64,000 nt of DNA from Leptasterias polaris. Its lineage: Eukaryota; Echinodermata; Asteroidea; Forcipulatida; Asteriidae. The translations under genes were made by a program, and so were the position numbers. The notes beneath the pieces are model-generated. The model did not search any database. It was not told the origin of the DNA and saw nothing but the letters and a program-made list of their open reading frames with translations. Below are positions 1-13,600 of the stretch, one piece after another. Location: positions 766,501-830,500 of the forward strand of contig JAZGTN010000003.1 of assembly GCA_037783415.1 (NCBI GenBank), in the 5' to 3' direction. Each line of letters opens with the position of its first letter. The stretch's first letter is position 1.

Positions 1-85
1 GGAATATCTACATTGCCATCTGTTGCTTATTGTCTGTGAGTAGTTTGCTGTAGGTCATTGATATTTGATGGGTTTTTTCCTACAG

Positions 86-114
86 GGGGTTGCGCTGAAA
101 GTTTCCCTCCCCAC
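86..114 (+). CDS. Possible micro-exon upstream of the PDZ gene
   Basis: A pyrimidine-rich tract ending TACAG precedes 29 nt, which are followed by a strong donor (CAC|GTAAGA). If the exon begins with two bases of a split codon it ends in phase 0, which matches the exon at 1599. That would make it a short coding exon of the same gene. Support is splice-site quality and phase only; there is no homology. Confidence 0.25.
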
Positions 115-552
115 GTAAGAGAAAACACTCTTGTTTTTTTTGTCACATGAATTTACGGCAATGGATTTAAATAAGAAGATTATTATGCCTGCTTTATTAT
201 AATTAGTCTGCTTTTGGAAACATTTTGATTAAATAGCCTGAAATATCCGTTAAAGCCTACACCATGTGTACTTGTAGGTCAGCCGTCGTACTCCATAAAA
301 TATTCCTACTTTTCTCCAAAGTCCAAATATTATGCCTTATAAAGATGATCCATGAACTGACTTTCTGTCAGTACAGATTCCTCCTTGAGCCAATTATCAT
401 GTGAGATGTGTTCGTTTTGGATTGTTTGGTTTCATTCCTCTTAAAACCTTCAAGGTAAGAAGTGAATCTCTGAAACAGATGTTTACCCTAACCACCCGAC
501 TCTAAAAAACCCTAACATCATGTGTTGTCATTTTGTCAGACTGAGGACTACA

Positions 553-830
553 GGGCCCAATTTCATAGAGCTGCTTAATTAATGGCCGATTCTGTGCTTA
601 CGTACAAGTTTCTATTTCATAGCGCTGCTAACCGTAAGCACATGAAAAGGCATGCTAAAAGGCATGCTTACTGCAAGAAAATGAATGGAGTAACAATGCA
701 AATCCATTGTGAATGCGCAAGATGGCCGCCTTATTTTCTTGCTAACCTGTGAAATATGCTTATGCTTAAGCCAATTTTCAAGTCACAGAAAATTTGCTTA
801 CCGTTAAGCAGCTCCATGAAATTGGGCCCT
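553..830. mobile_element. Inverted-repeat MITE (GGGCCCAATTTCATAG family)
   Basis: Begins GGGCCCAATTTCATAGAG and ends CATGAAATTGGGCCC. Interior blocks include TTCATAGCGCTGCTAACCG and GCGCAAGATGGCCGCCTTAT. A full relative in the opposite orientation is at 11340-11588. Shorter derivatives are at 2303-2470, 32041-32210 and 35046-35206. Confidence 0.8.
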
Positions 831-1221
831 GGTAAGGACTTGTTCGGATTGTCGGCTACGGCTACGGCTACAACTGTTGCTAAGTAAGTCCTGCAGTTTC
901 AATGCATGATGACGCGGTGATCCAGCCATAGTCACAAATTCAAACATGGCCTCAAACTGATTATGCTTTACATGGGATCTGGCATACCAACATAGTCAGA
1001 TTCAAACAGTCTGGGTGTTGAGATACCATCTAGTGTTGAATTTTTTAAGAATAAGGAAGGGTTCTACTGAACGGAGTTGTTAGGCTTAAGGGGAAATTTT
1101 GGGGAGAACTACATGTTTAAGTGCATAAAACTTTGAAGAGAGGGCGGTATAAAGAGAGCTTACATGTATTATAATCAGTCAATAACGTGTTGGGCTTTGG
1201 ATTGTACATGTATGTAGACTA

Positions 1222-1380
1222 TGCAAGCCTGATGCTTTGTTTCTGTAAGGGCAAAGCAGTTTGTCCTCAGTGAAGGGCACTTCCAGAAGGGAATTGTGCA
1301 TTTCAAGGGGCATCAAGGCAACTGCCAGGGGCATGGAGGCAGTCGTCTTCATTGTGTCAGTGAAGTGTCGGGCCTGAATA
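1222..1380. repeat. Dispersed MITE-like repeat (AGGCCTGGAATT family)
   Basis: TGCAAGCCTGATGCTTTG on the left, GAAGTGTCGGGCCTGAATAT on the right, internal CAGGGGCATGGAGGCAGTCG. Confidence 0.55.
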
Positions 1381-1398
1381 TGAAAATATGAAGTCCAT

Positions 1399-1421
1399 GG
1401 GGGGGGGGGGGGGGGGGAGGG
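1399..1421. repeat. Long G homopolymer
   Basis: A run of about 18-20 G with one interruption. Similar runs are at 32540-32562 (G) and 44449-44463 (C). Length is likely unreliable in assembly. Confidence 0.9.
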
Positions 1422-1598
1422 GGGACACCTGCTTTCAAATTGAAATGTACACAATAAGATCATCAAGTAGACACATATTGGGTGTCTTGTGTACAATTTA
1501 TTGGCCTCAGAAAATGTGTTGACATCGTAATAGTACATGTACAACAAAGAATGAACAGCATGCATGCCCCTTGATGTTTGACACGACCTTCATTTCAG

Positions 1599-1682
1599 GT
1601 CAGCTTAGGGTCATCGACTGGCTCTGACCTTTTGTCGTCATATCGCTTTGACGATGAAAAACTCGACAAACTAGAGCAAGAG
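1599..1682 (+). CDS. Probable 5' exon of the coiled-coil/PDZ gene
   Basis: An 84 nt exon is bounded by TTTCATTTCAG and GAG|GTAAGA. It is open in phase 0 at both ends and encodes 28 residues: Ser/Gly-rich, then charged and heptad-like, ending KLEQE. Phase and composition fit the exon at 24819. The two are about 23 kb apart, so joining them is an inference; other exons could lie between, or this could belong to a different transcript. Confidence 0.5.
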
Positions 1683-4600
1683 GTAAGACATACACCAATC
1701 ATATCAGGCCTGCTCAGTGCTCATCATCGCATGCATTTTAACCCCTTGGTGAATGACCTTTCACAACAGTGAAAAGTATGACCTTTCTGGTGCCTAACAA
1801 TTCCGGTTGCACGACCTTCGGGTTGCTTGAGTTCATGATTTTTTTCTTTTAAGGTGTCTCCCTTTTGGGGAGTGATCTACAATGGAGGCTGTAACTGTAT
1901 GACCTCTGAATTTTATTTTAGTATTGCATTGGTCATTGTGTATGACCTTCATCTTTCTCGTGCTTGACCTTTACATATTATCTGGTTGACCTGTTGTTAT
2001 ACATTTTGATGTGGTTCATTTACATGGTACAGGTTCATGTTTGTACCTACCCATTTATATTGTCTTCAACTACATACAAGCACTGTAATCTACTATTCAT
2101 CTATTATTACTTATTCACTACACATTATGCATGCTCATCATTGCACAAGGAACATATTTACAGCCTCATATATGCGTGACATTGACTTCAGACCAAGTAA
2201 CCTCTAATAAATTTAATTTTTCATGCAAATGTCCGTGCGTTGTTTTCTAATTTCATGGTGTACTTCATTACATTGCATGTACCTGTTGACGAAGCTCACT
2301 TGGGCCCAATTTTATTGAGCTGCTTAAGCTCAAATATGAGCTAAGCAACAACAAAATTGTGCTTGCCAGAAGTGCCATTTCAAATGTACCATTTTTGACT
2401 GGTTCCCTGCTACATTTTGCTTAGCAGAAATTTGTGAAGCAATATTTTCTGCTTCAAAGCAGCTCTATTTGGAAGTCAGACTTCCCATGGACCTCACTGT
2501 TTTTTAAATCATGTTAAGACAAGTACCGTTGATCACTGTACCATTTCATTTGAATGAACTTCATTAAAGTTGTTTTAATACAGGATTGGTATGAATAAAA
2601 CAAATATATAATTGTGAGAGCTTACAGATTTATGAAGTTTATATCTTGAACAATTTTTTCTGTGGAATATTTCCCTCTGAAATGAAGTCGCATTTGAGAA
2701 AATTGTGACTGAAAAGCTAATAAAAATTCTAAGGTTAATGCGTTTTCATGACTGAAAAGCTAATAAAAACAAGAAGAAAACCGCAACAGTTAATATCTAA
2801 ATTCTAAGGTTTGCATGCTGAATACTGTGCATGGTTATCACGATTTTGTCCTGACTCAAACAACAGATTAACCCCAAATTTTCACAGGTTTGTTATGTCA
2901 TGTACAGGTGTATATACATGTAGTTGATCACACAAAACATTAACAATGTCTGAGACTGTTTTGTCAGCTCTACCAATCCTGTATACCCTTTAATAAATAT
3001 TTATTTTATTCTATTTTAAATGCATCATTCAGTTTGAAACTCATAAGAAAACTGGTTTTAAAGACTTTTAAATTTGCCTTGGTTTCTGGAGAGCTATACA
3101 TTTTTCTGAAATTCTTTGGTTGGTCAAAGTTTTGTAACAGTACTGCACACCAAAAACACTGCAGATAACGATTACAACATTTAACAGTCGTTTGCCATTG
3201 CACAAACTGTGCAGTTGTTTTAAATCTCCAAGATGGCTTTGTTTAAATTGGAAAGGCTGATTATTTGTTAATTACTGGTAAATCTTTAAAACTACAAATT
3301 CTTAACAGTAGCTACTACATTTGTATTATGAACACTTATTTCCACAACATGTTTAACCGAATATACAGTACATTCAACAAAGATTTTTACATTGTATGAA
3401 CTAAAACAAAGTGAAAAGTAAAAGCCACCTGCGACCCCCCCCCCCCTCCCTTCTAACCCTAACAACCACAGCCTTTTAAAATCAAACTGCATGTTTTGTT
3501 TTATTCTGCTGGACTAAGGACTGCACTTGTAAACTGATTATGCTCTACATGGGATTAGGTATAGTACCACCATAATCAGAGATATAGTACCACCATAATC
3601 AGAGATAGTACCACCTTAAACAGAGATATAGTACCACCATAATCAGAGATAGTACTACTTTAAACAGAGATATAGTACCACCATAGTCAGAGATATCAAA
3701 CCTATGATCAGAGATATACTACAACCATGAACAGAGATATAGTACAACCATGATCAGAGATAGTACAACCATAATCCAGTGTTGTATGACTCGAGTCCAG
3801 GACTCGGACTCGAGTCCGTCTCGAGTCACAATTTCGGTGACTCGGACTTGACTCGAGTCACGGCTGCAAAAGACTCGGACTCGGACTCGACTATCATGAC
3901 TCGGACTTGTCCCCGAGGACTCGTGACTCGAGTCACGTATTTTCACAAACAAAACCTTTTTTAAATAATAAAAACAATTCCGATGATCCGATCGTCATTC
4001 CCGGAGTGCACATGGAGTTAACGTCTAGCACAATAAATAAGTACACTGTCGTATGGTGTTGCAAGTAATAGTGTTCGTGATTATTGTGTAGATGGCCATC
4101 TACGTACAGCGCGTGTATGTTCGATTCGTATGTTCAATACGCATAATAACACTGGGATGCACGATTTGGATGCATGTTACAAGGGAAATGGCATGTCTGG
4201 TGTAAAACACAGCCTGCATATTGCACTGTGATGGCTGTGTGTTGTTTGCACCAGTTTCTACACATGGTCGACACACACACACGACGTCAAGTTTGGTCAC
4301 GTCACAAGTAAAAAGTAGTACAACATTTTTTCAGTCATGGCATATCTGCCGTTCCGCCCCGTATTGTTTCTTTTGGTTATACCAACTTTAACAAAAACTT
4401 TAACAGAACTTTGTTTCAATAAATGTGTTTTATTTTGTCATTTCCAATTCTTATTTTACGACATTTGGTTTGCAATCAATATTTAAACAAGTGACTCGTG
4501 ACTCGGACTCGGACTCGGACCAAGTGACTCGGGACTCGGATTCGGACTCGGACCAAGTGACTTGAGACTCGGACTCGGACTCGACACAGGTGACTCGACT

Positions 4601-7600
4601 ACAACACTGCCATAATCAGAGATATAGTACCGCCATAGCCAGAGTCCAGCACTCTGTTGGGTGTTGATTTACCCTAACGTTGGCTTTCATTTGAGTGAGG
4701 GAGGGTCCTAGTACAAAATAGTAAAACAGTAAAAATCACTTTAATTCCACAGCACATTTTCAGTGAAGTCAATCTACAATAGTACAGGCCTGATACTTCA
4801 CAGAGGCTGCAAAGGCAATTGCCTCCATGCCCCTGGCCATTGCCTCCATGCCCCTGGCCATTGCCTTGGTGCCCCTTGATGTGTTTGAGTAGAATTAAAA
4901 TTTTCCTTCATTGAGGGGCACTTTTGTACTTTTGGGGAACAAAAGTGCCATGCCCTTACAACCTGTACAACAATGAAATATCAGGTCTGCAAGCACTACA
5001 CATTTGTTACCACAACTAAACTATTGAATAGTTTTTGTTAAATTTATTCAAAAATAATATATTAAAGAGGGGCTCCAGGCTCAAATTTAGTATTTTTTTA
5101 AAACAATTTTGCCTATGAATCAGCAATACGTTGACAAAAACCAATCCATGTCCCTACCTTGAAATTCTTGTTTTAAAAGTTAGGGATGATTTTCATGGTG
5201 CACCCCTTGAGGGAATACAGGTTTCCCTTCCAAGAGTCCCATTGTATTCCATGTCCCTGGTTCTGCACAGCCGAGGTGTAGTATTTACCATTGAGGCTGC
5301 TTTTATGGCAATCCTTGTACCACCAGGCACCGCCCCCATACCAATTTGCGCAGTTACCATTTGAATCGTCGTTGTCACGATCCCTGGTAGAGAACTTCAT
5401 TCCATTATGGAACGTCATGGAGTCGCCGGCTGAGCTATCAGTTGAGAAGTCGCCGACATGAAGTGTGTATAAATCACTCTCGTCCGTTATTGAGAATTGG
5501 CCGTATTCGGCCCATGCCGTCCCATTTTCCCAGTCTGCCAACTGGACTCCAAGTCTCCACGTTCCCCCAGACTCGGTGAGGAGGTGTATGTTGTCATTGC
5601 CGAGCCAGAACTCTCTGGCCAGATCGCCAAATCCGTCCCGGTAGTCTGTCCATTTGCGGTAGAAGTTAACACTCCCGTTCATGCGCCTCTGGATGACGAT
5701 CCACCCTCCACTGCCATTGTCCATGTCACAGTAGACTTGCATTGGATTACTGATGTTCCTGCCGGGATATATTGTGTAGATCCCACTTGCTCTGTGGCCT
5801 GCTTGCATCAGGTCATTACAGGTGAATTTGGTGACTTGGGCTGTACTCTTATCTCCATCAAAGTAAACCATGCCATAGTGTGTGATGAAGTTGCTCGGAT
5901 ATTGAGCTCTCGTTATGTTGTTCAACCCACACAGCTGCCCCTGTATATCATAATTAACTGATTGACAGTTACAATCGGAGTGACAGTAGCTAACGCAGAT
6001 TATGTAGGATTGCGTAGTCACTGTTCGGTAGGGAGTCTTTTGGAGTACTTTATTTTCAGCTGACAAAAACTCTCTTGTCATCACCTCATAGTTGTCACAC
6101 GGATACGCCACTACCTTATAACCAACAAATACACTCAACATGTAAATGATGAACGCTGCCTTACATTTAGATTCCATCATCACTTCCCTTAAATCAAGCA
6201 GAATGTATACAGCAAGTCTCGTTTAATGAACAACAGTTAAAACTAGCAATTAGGTCGTCTTGTCAGGTTAAAAGCACTTTTACCCGAAACAAGTTATTCA
6301 CAGAAAAATTGTTTAAATCTTCTCTTGATTGTGTACAATGTCAACAATAACACAATGCATGCACACTGCAAATTTTGGAGAGCAAAATTAAGGATGGCTT
6401 CTGCAAACTCCCAGTGTGTAAAAATGATGGAAATAAATAATTGGAGGAGGAGGCAGGTTGGGTTTCTACTTCTTCTATATTGATAGTTGACACAAATGTA
6501 GACAATGTGAGAAATTGATACAATACAAGAAATGAGGGCAGTGGGCCCCTGACTCCATCTAGTGGTTAATTGGAGGCTCAATATTAGACAAATCGGAGTG
6601 TAATTGCCATTGATCCAATAACCCATCTCTTTAACATTGTTGCATTGATTATTTTCTAGCTTTCTAGCTTATTGCATGACTGGAGAAGTTGAAATAGTTT
6701 CCTCTCCCAATAAAACCTGGCTCTTATCGACTCAACCGTGTTCAACGCTCAAGGCTGATCATGATGACACAATTGTGTGCAGTTATTGTTCACATCGTTA
6801 TTGTATACATTTTTACGGATTGTTCGCCAAAGAATGAGTAATTTAAACAGAACCGAGTAAGCGAATTTGTTCCTGCTGGTCAATACATTACAAATTAAGA
6901 TTGTTAGGAATTGGGTTATGAGGATTGCGTTTAAAATGGACCATCATGAAATGTACAAGAGATCCATGTACATGTTAAAAAGAAATACAAGAGTAGGTGA
7001 CGAGATCTTAATAACAGCCAGTCGTAACCGTGAGATACACAAGGTCCTTAATTTACCCTGCAAGGTTTTCAATGGCCATTTAGGACCAACTCACTACTCT
7101 TTTAATCACATTCATCACTGTCCTTTTTGTTAATGGCTTCGGGGTCCTCTTCGGGGCTTTTTGGTTTGCCAAAAATGCAGACATTGTTTCATCTTGAATA
7201 TTCCTCGTTATTTTCTCTGAGTTTTGCTGGAGTTTTCTGCATTTCCTCCACATTTCATGGCTGAGCTATTTCTCTCTCAAGATGTGATATTATTCCTTCG
7301 AAGCTGGATAGTTGGTCATGTATTTGATCAAACTCAAACTGTAGGCTATCATGACATTCATTCAGCTTCACATCAATGATCTTGTCTAACTTACGTTTCA
7401 TATCACATGCAACGCTTTCTAGCCTCTAAGCCAAACAACCTTCAACTGACTCTAGCTGGTTTTTCAGCTCTGAAATTGCCTTGAAAATGTCAGCAGATTC
7501 TTTCATTCCACTCTCCTTACCTCTACACATTTCTCCATTACTTGCCATGTCGATACACGCCATTAAGTAGATAAAACGATGTGATTTACTCACAAAAATA

Positions 7601-10600
7601 CGTAGCAGAATTTACGCGATGTACCATGCATTCCACCATCATCAAACGTTAATAAGTGTAATAATGTAGGAAAATCTGTAAAACATTTCTGTAGGCCCTA
7701 GGGTCAAATTGCATGTGCCGCTAAATGATTGTGCGTATTTGCTCACTAATAGATTTGACATTCAGTACTGGTATTTATCAATATCAATTATGTAAATGCA
7801 TAACTGAGCGCCAGCTTCAGGTAGTGCGCCAACACACAAATGGCTATGAGCACCAAACGCGCATTCACAACTCTGTTTAAAACCAGTCTTAAATTGTCAT
7901 GTGACTACCTTCCAACTATTAGGAATGTCTAATCTAACTGGGATATTTATGAATTGTGGTTTAATTTGTTAATAATAATTTACTGATTTATATTGCACCC
8001 ATTCCATAAAATGTACGCAAGCGCAAACCAAAATAATGAACAATAATAAAATAAAGACAATGATTTAAAAGTTAAAAACTAGAAAACACAACAAAAATTG
8101 CAAAGACGTGAAAAAGTGTGGCTGAGAATTTAAAGTTTGCTTTTGAATCAAAACCAATTTAACCCTTAACCTTGCCCTCGGGCAATGCATGTTTAGTTTT
8201 CAGTCGATAGGTCGGAAAAACACTGGTATCTGGATTCTGTACCAATGTTACATGTGCATTGTTTGTTTTCATTCACTGTGAAAAATAGCTCCTTATTGTA
8301 TGGCAGTGATGTGACACAAGCCATGCAAATCGACCATGTCGTACTACATTGAAATGTAGCGGCATGTACAAATATGAAAAATAGCTCGTTATTGTATGGC
8401 AGTGATGTGACACAAGCCATGCAAATCGACCATGTCGTACTACATTGACATGTAGCGGCATGTACAAATATGACAAATGGACTCTTAAATAGGATCATAC
8501 CAGCAGTTTACGCACCCCATTGAAGTCAAAGCTTTTGTTTGTTGTCGTAGCTCAAGTACATTTAGATTGATTATGATGGGATGCTTATGGCAGTCTACTT
8601 CATCAGAGAATCACAGTCGAGCCGTCTAGTGCACCGCGGTGTTCCAGTTTTGTCGTTCACAGAGTGTGGGTTCAAAATCCCATCCTGGCTGGTCAAGATG
8701 CTTGTGTCCTTAAGCAAGATACTTCACCTTTCTTGTTTTATCTTTTGGATGGGACGTAGACTAGAAGTTGTAGGGTTTTTGTACTAGGGTAGGTAATGCA
8801 CAAAAAGAATCCATAAAACACAGCGTGGAAAAGAAGGGGGTTTAACTCGGTGTTTCTGCTTTGTTGCAAGCACCCTTGTCCACAAGTTTCCACAGGCTTC
8901 CAAGTTTACAGTGATTAAGTTCACTTTTTGGGCATCATTGGTTTCATTACTAGAAATTCATAACAATAATAATAGACTCAAGTTCTGGTCTTGTAAGGGT
9001 GTGGGTTTTGAGTCTGGTCTTGACATTTGAGTATGACACAGTGATAGTTTGTTTTCCTTCGGATGGTCTGTTGAAGGTCTGTGTGTTGTATAGTGCAAGT
9101 AAATCAACCCAGAACACTTTGGTACTAGAAGGGGCTCAGGGCATCAAATATATTCAACAATTTGTGGCACATCATCAGGTATCCCTTTCAAGGTGTTATA
9201 CAAACTGGTTGATCCATTTCATAAGTTATTCTTGACAATCCTAACTTTTTGCTTTAAAAACCAGTGCTTTGTATGTCCTCTAGCAGTTGGCTTGGCATAA
9301 ATCAATTTACTATTAGTTTCTTGGTTCTGAAATTGTTTCAAGTCCAGCATCTCTATTTTCCTGCTTGTGGATTAGCTACAATACCCTGGTTTCGGTTTCG
9401 GTTGGTGTGCGAGCATCTTTAAATGAGGCTGGTGTTCTCATTTTCGTCGTAGTACATTGCGCCATCATAGGTGATCATGTTTTCGGTATACTCGGCATGG
9501 GTTGAATTGTTGAGCTCACACATGTAATCATTAAAGTGGTAGTTTACTGACCGGCATTGTGGCTCTGAGAGACAAATGCTTGCACAGGAAACAGCAGATC
9601 TGGCCGGCTGTCTCCGAAGTGTTGAATCTTCCAACTTCCAGTTGCTAGCTGCATATAACGTGATGCTTCTTAAACTACCACAGGGTGTGTTTGCAGAGTG
9701 GTAGACGCAAGAGTAAAACATGTCAGCAAAAGAAGGCTTAGAGACACGCCTTTCCCCTCCATGCCGTTTCAGGTCTATGTAAAACAACAACCTGAGTGTA
9801 AGTCGGATTTTATACCCCCAAAAACAATCCACAAGCAAGATTGTTCTTGTAAGGAAAATAGTTGGTAATGATTGGCTTTTGTTGTTACAGGTAATTTTTG
9901 TTGTTACATGGTTAATGCTTAACACTGCATTGAAATGGTCAGAGTTTCCTTGGAACCATTAGTAATTGAATAAATCCAAGTTGGTCCAGCTTACTATCGG
10001 TGTACACTCCTGTCCAACTGGCCTTTGCCACAAAATTCCATAGGATTCCACACAATACCAGCTGTGTCTGCAGGAGACACCCTTGCGCCCAATATGCTAG
10101 CCTGGAAGGTATGGTTCTTCGTGGCAGTCTGTGGTACCAGTCTTTTGGTAACTAAATGGAGAAGGCTTGAGTAACAGCTTATAAAAATCAGACTTGGTGC
10201 AAGGTTGATGTTGATGACGCAAATGGCTATAAGTGGGTAGTGCTTTGTTGTAATGGTCAAAGTTATTTGTTGCATAATTTATTAAAGTTACTATATGTAT
10301 ATCAAGAAAAATAAAAAAACTGAAACTCATATTGCCAATTAGTGCACAAGGCTAGGAATTAGCACCTCCTGAAACAAAACTTATTGCCAATCAGTACCTC
10401 ATAAAACAAAATTTCTTGTCAAGTATAACTCATTATTGGGTGTGTACAATATTGGTAATTGCCAAAGACCTATATCCACACTTGATGTGACCCAACATAT
10501 ACATGAAATAACAAACCTGTGACAGTTTAAGCTCAATCGGTCTTTGGAGTCAAGAGAAAACAGTGACAAACCCCATTTTATGTTATTTTTCTTGGGCATG

Positions 10601-13600
10601 CATGGTAGCTCTCCCTACACCAGTGTTCTTGGCCTCTGGGTGGGTAGTCACTCACATGGACGATCCAGGTGAATTTTCACTAAGGTGTATTTTTTGTTGC
10701 TGGTCTCGATCTTGGTCAAGAAAAGATTATGGACCAGTGCTTGTGTAGAGCAGAGGTTCATTTCACACAATGTGGATTTGACCCCCTGTGAAAAGGGGGG
10801 CAAGATATATAGCTTCTCATAAAACCAAACTTATTGCCAATTAGTGCTCAAGGCATGATGGTGGTGATGCTACTGGCTATACACACTGGCGCTGCATCGT
10901 TGTAATGGTTTGATCAATATTTCTCATCAATTCGTACCTTTGGAAAGGAGATGTTTACTATTATCACAGCCATCTCCCATGTAAGAAATCTAGGCTTGTT
11001 TTTTTAACCCAAGAAGTCTTGACTGGCGATGCTAGTTTTTGTATTAGTCACTGGTAGAGGGCACAAAATTGACTGTCTTGGAGGGACTGGGCAAGTCTAC
11101 CAATCTGGATCAAAATTAGTGTCTTGATGATTTTGGCAGAGTTACCTTGCTAATTTGAGGCTAATTTGCTTAATTTGTATTGAGGAATCCAGCAACAGTG
11201 TATGTGTATTGTACCTAGACATATGGGATGTTAAGAAAACCTGTATACTTGTAAAATGTTGTGTTTTGTTGGTAATAACTGTTAGTAACAGTTGACCGGT
11301 CCTGCTGGTACCAAGTGCAGCTAGACACGCTGAGGAATAGGGCCCAATTTCATAGAGCTGCTTAACGTTAGGCAAATTCTTGTGCTAACTGTAGCAGCGT
11401 ATTTCACAGGTTAGCAAGAAAATAAGGCGGCCACCTTGGGCATTCACAATGGATTTGCATTGTTCTTGCAGTAAGCACCGGAAGGTTAGCATGCCTTTTC
11501 GTGTACTTACAGTTAGCAGCGCTATGAAATAGAAACTCGTACGTAAGCACAGAATCGGCTGTTAAGCAGCTCTATGATACTGGGCCCTGGTGTCTATTGC
11601 AGGCTCTGATCAAGGCAGACCAAATCTTCTAGAAGGCTAGGATTGCATTTTATGAAGTTTTTCCCTGCGGACCGTTACTTTGAAAGTTACTATGTCCAGA
11701 GAAGGCTAGGATAGCATTTCATCAAGTTTTCCCCTGCTGACATTTACTTTTAAAGCTACTTTGTCAAGAAGGCTAGGATAGTATTTGATGAGGATTTTTC
11801 CTGCGGACCATTACTGTCCAGAAGGCTCAGATTTTAATGAAGTTTTTCTTGTGAACCTTTACTTTTACACTGCCATGTCAAGAAGGCAAAGATAGTAGGT
11901 CATCAAGGTTTTCTGTGCTTTTGCAGAGGGGAGGTACATTTTTACAAGATTTAGATTTTAAAATGTTGTGTTCTTAGAACCATCCATGGAGCCCCTGCTT
12001 ATTTCCCACATGTGAAAAGGGGCTCAAGATAGCATCCCATACAACCAAACATATTGCCAATAAGTGCTCAAGGCTGATGGTGATGACACTACTGGCTATA
12101 CACACTGGCGCTGCATCTTTGTTATAATTTGATCAAAATAATATCCAGCTACCTCCAATGTGAGACAAATCTAGGCTTGTTGTTTGACCCCATGGGGTAC
12201 AATTCCCTGGAGTCGTTCAGCAAGGACAAATTACAAACTCACTTGTTTAAAGAGTCGTAACTAGTTAAAAGAGGCATATAATTACTTTTTTGATATATTG
12301 TATCTTTGGTAAGTTTTTGTAAGTTTTTCCCTGTTGACAGTTACTTCTAAAGCAACTTTGTCCAGAAGGCTAGGATAGCAATTTATATAGTTTTCCCGGC
12401 TGACCGTTACTTTAAAAGCAACTTTGTCCAGAAGGCTAGGAAAGTAATTTATATAGTTTTCCCGGCTGACCGTTACTTCTAAAGCTACTTGGTTCAGAAG
12501 GCTAGGATAGCAATTTATATAGTTTTCCCTGCTGACCGTTACTTCTAAAGCTACTTTGTCCAGAAGGCTAGTGTAGCATTTCTTAAAGTTTTTCCCTGCT
12601 GACTATTACTTTTAAAGCTACTATATCTAGAAGGCTAGGATAGCATTTGATGAAGTTTTTCCCTGCTGACAGTTACTTCTAAAGCAACTTTGTCCAGAAG
12701 GCTAGGATAGCAATTTATATAGTTTTCCCGGCTGACCGTTACTTTAAAAGCTACTTTGTCCAGAAGCCTAGGACAGTAATTTATATAGTTTTCCCGGCTG
12801 ACCGTTACTTCTGAAGCTACTTTGTCCAGGAGACTAGTAAAGCATTTGATGAAGTTTTTCCGGACCGACCGTTACTTTTAAAGCTACTTTGTCCAGAAGG
12901 CTAGGATAGCATTAAATGAAGTTTTTCCGGGCTGACCGCTACTTTGTCAAGAAGGCTAGGATAGTATTTGATGAAGTTTTCCCCCTGCTGTCCATTTCAC
13001 AAGATGTTGATTTGACAATATTTAGTTTTTTGAATTATGGACTCCCCCATGTGAAAAGGGGCTCAAGATAGCATCAAATAGAACCAAACATTTTGCCAGC
13101 TAGTGCTCAAGGCTGATGGTGATGACGGTACTGGCTATACACACTAGCGCTGCATCTTTGTAATGAGTTGATCAATATTAACATCCAGCCGTCTCCAATG
13201 TTAGAAATCTAGGCTTGTTGTTTGATCCCAAGTAGTCTTTTCTGGTGATGCTAGTTTTTGTATTAATTAGTCACTTGTAGAGGGCGCAACACTGACTGGC
13301 TCAGAGGGACTGGACAAGTCTACCAATCTTGATCAAAACTTACGTCTTGACGATTTTTGGCAAACAGATCAAAACAAGGCTAATTTACATTATTTAGGAA
13401 CATCAAACCTTGAGTCAGGTTCCTTTTACCACTCGCTCGCGAAACGTCAAATACTTCAAGGCTGTGAATGCGTACAGCATTTACTCAACTTTCACTCTGA
13501 ATTTATGAAATTTTAAAAGATTCAATGGAAATGAAATCATTTTAATCTTGTACAGTTTAATAGAATCAAATCTGATTTTAACAAACAATGTGACTACAAC

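Larger units (their letters stand above)
10780..13400 (+). repeat. Region of about 1 kb block duplications
   Basis: A block starting TGTGAAAAGGGGCTCAAGAT and continuing AACCAAACATATTGCCAATA and ACTGGCTATACACACTGGCG occurs near 10790, 12010 and 13040. The companion block GATGCTAGTTTTTGTATTAG...GGTAGAGGGC occurs near 11030 and 13245, with a dispersed relative at 44995-45090. The 66 bp arrays sit between the blocks. No gene seen. Confidence 0.8.

Noticed and set aside
1179..1565. 128-codon minus-strand open frame
   Set aside because: It runs through the poly-G/C tract and a dispersed repeat. No domain, no codon-like structure.
5497..5961. 154-codon + strand frame opposite the first FReD gene
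   Set aside because: It is a shadow of the strongly supported minus-strand lectin gene.
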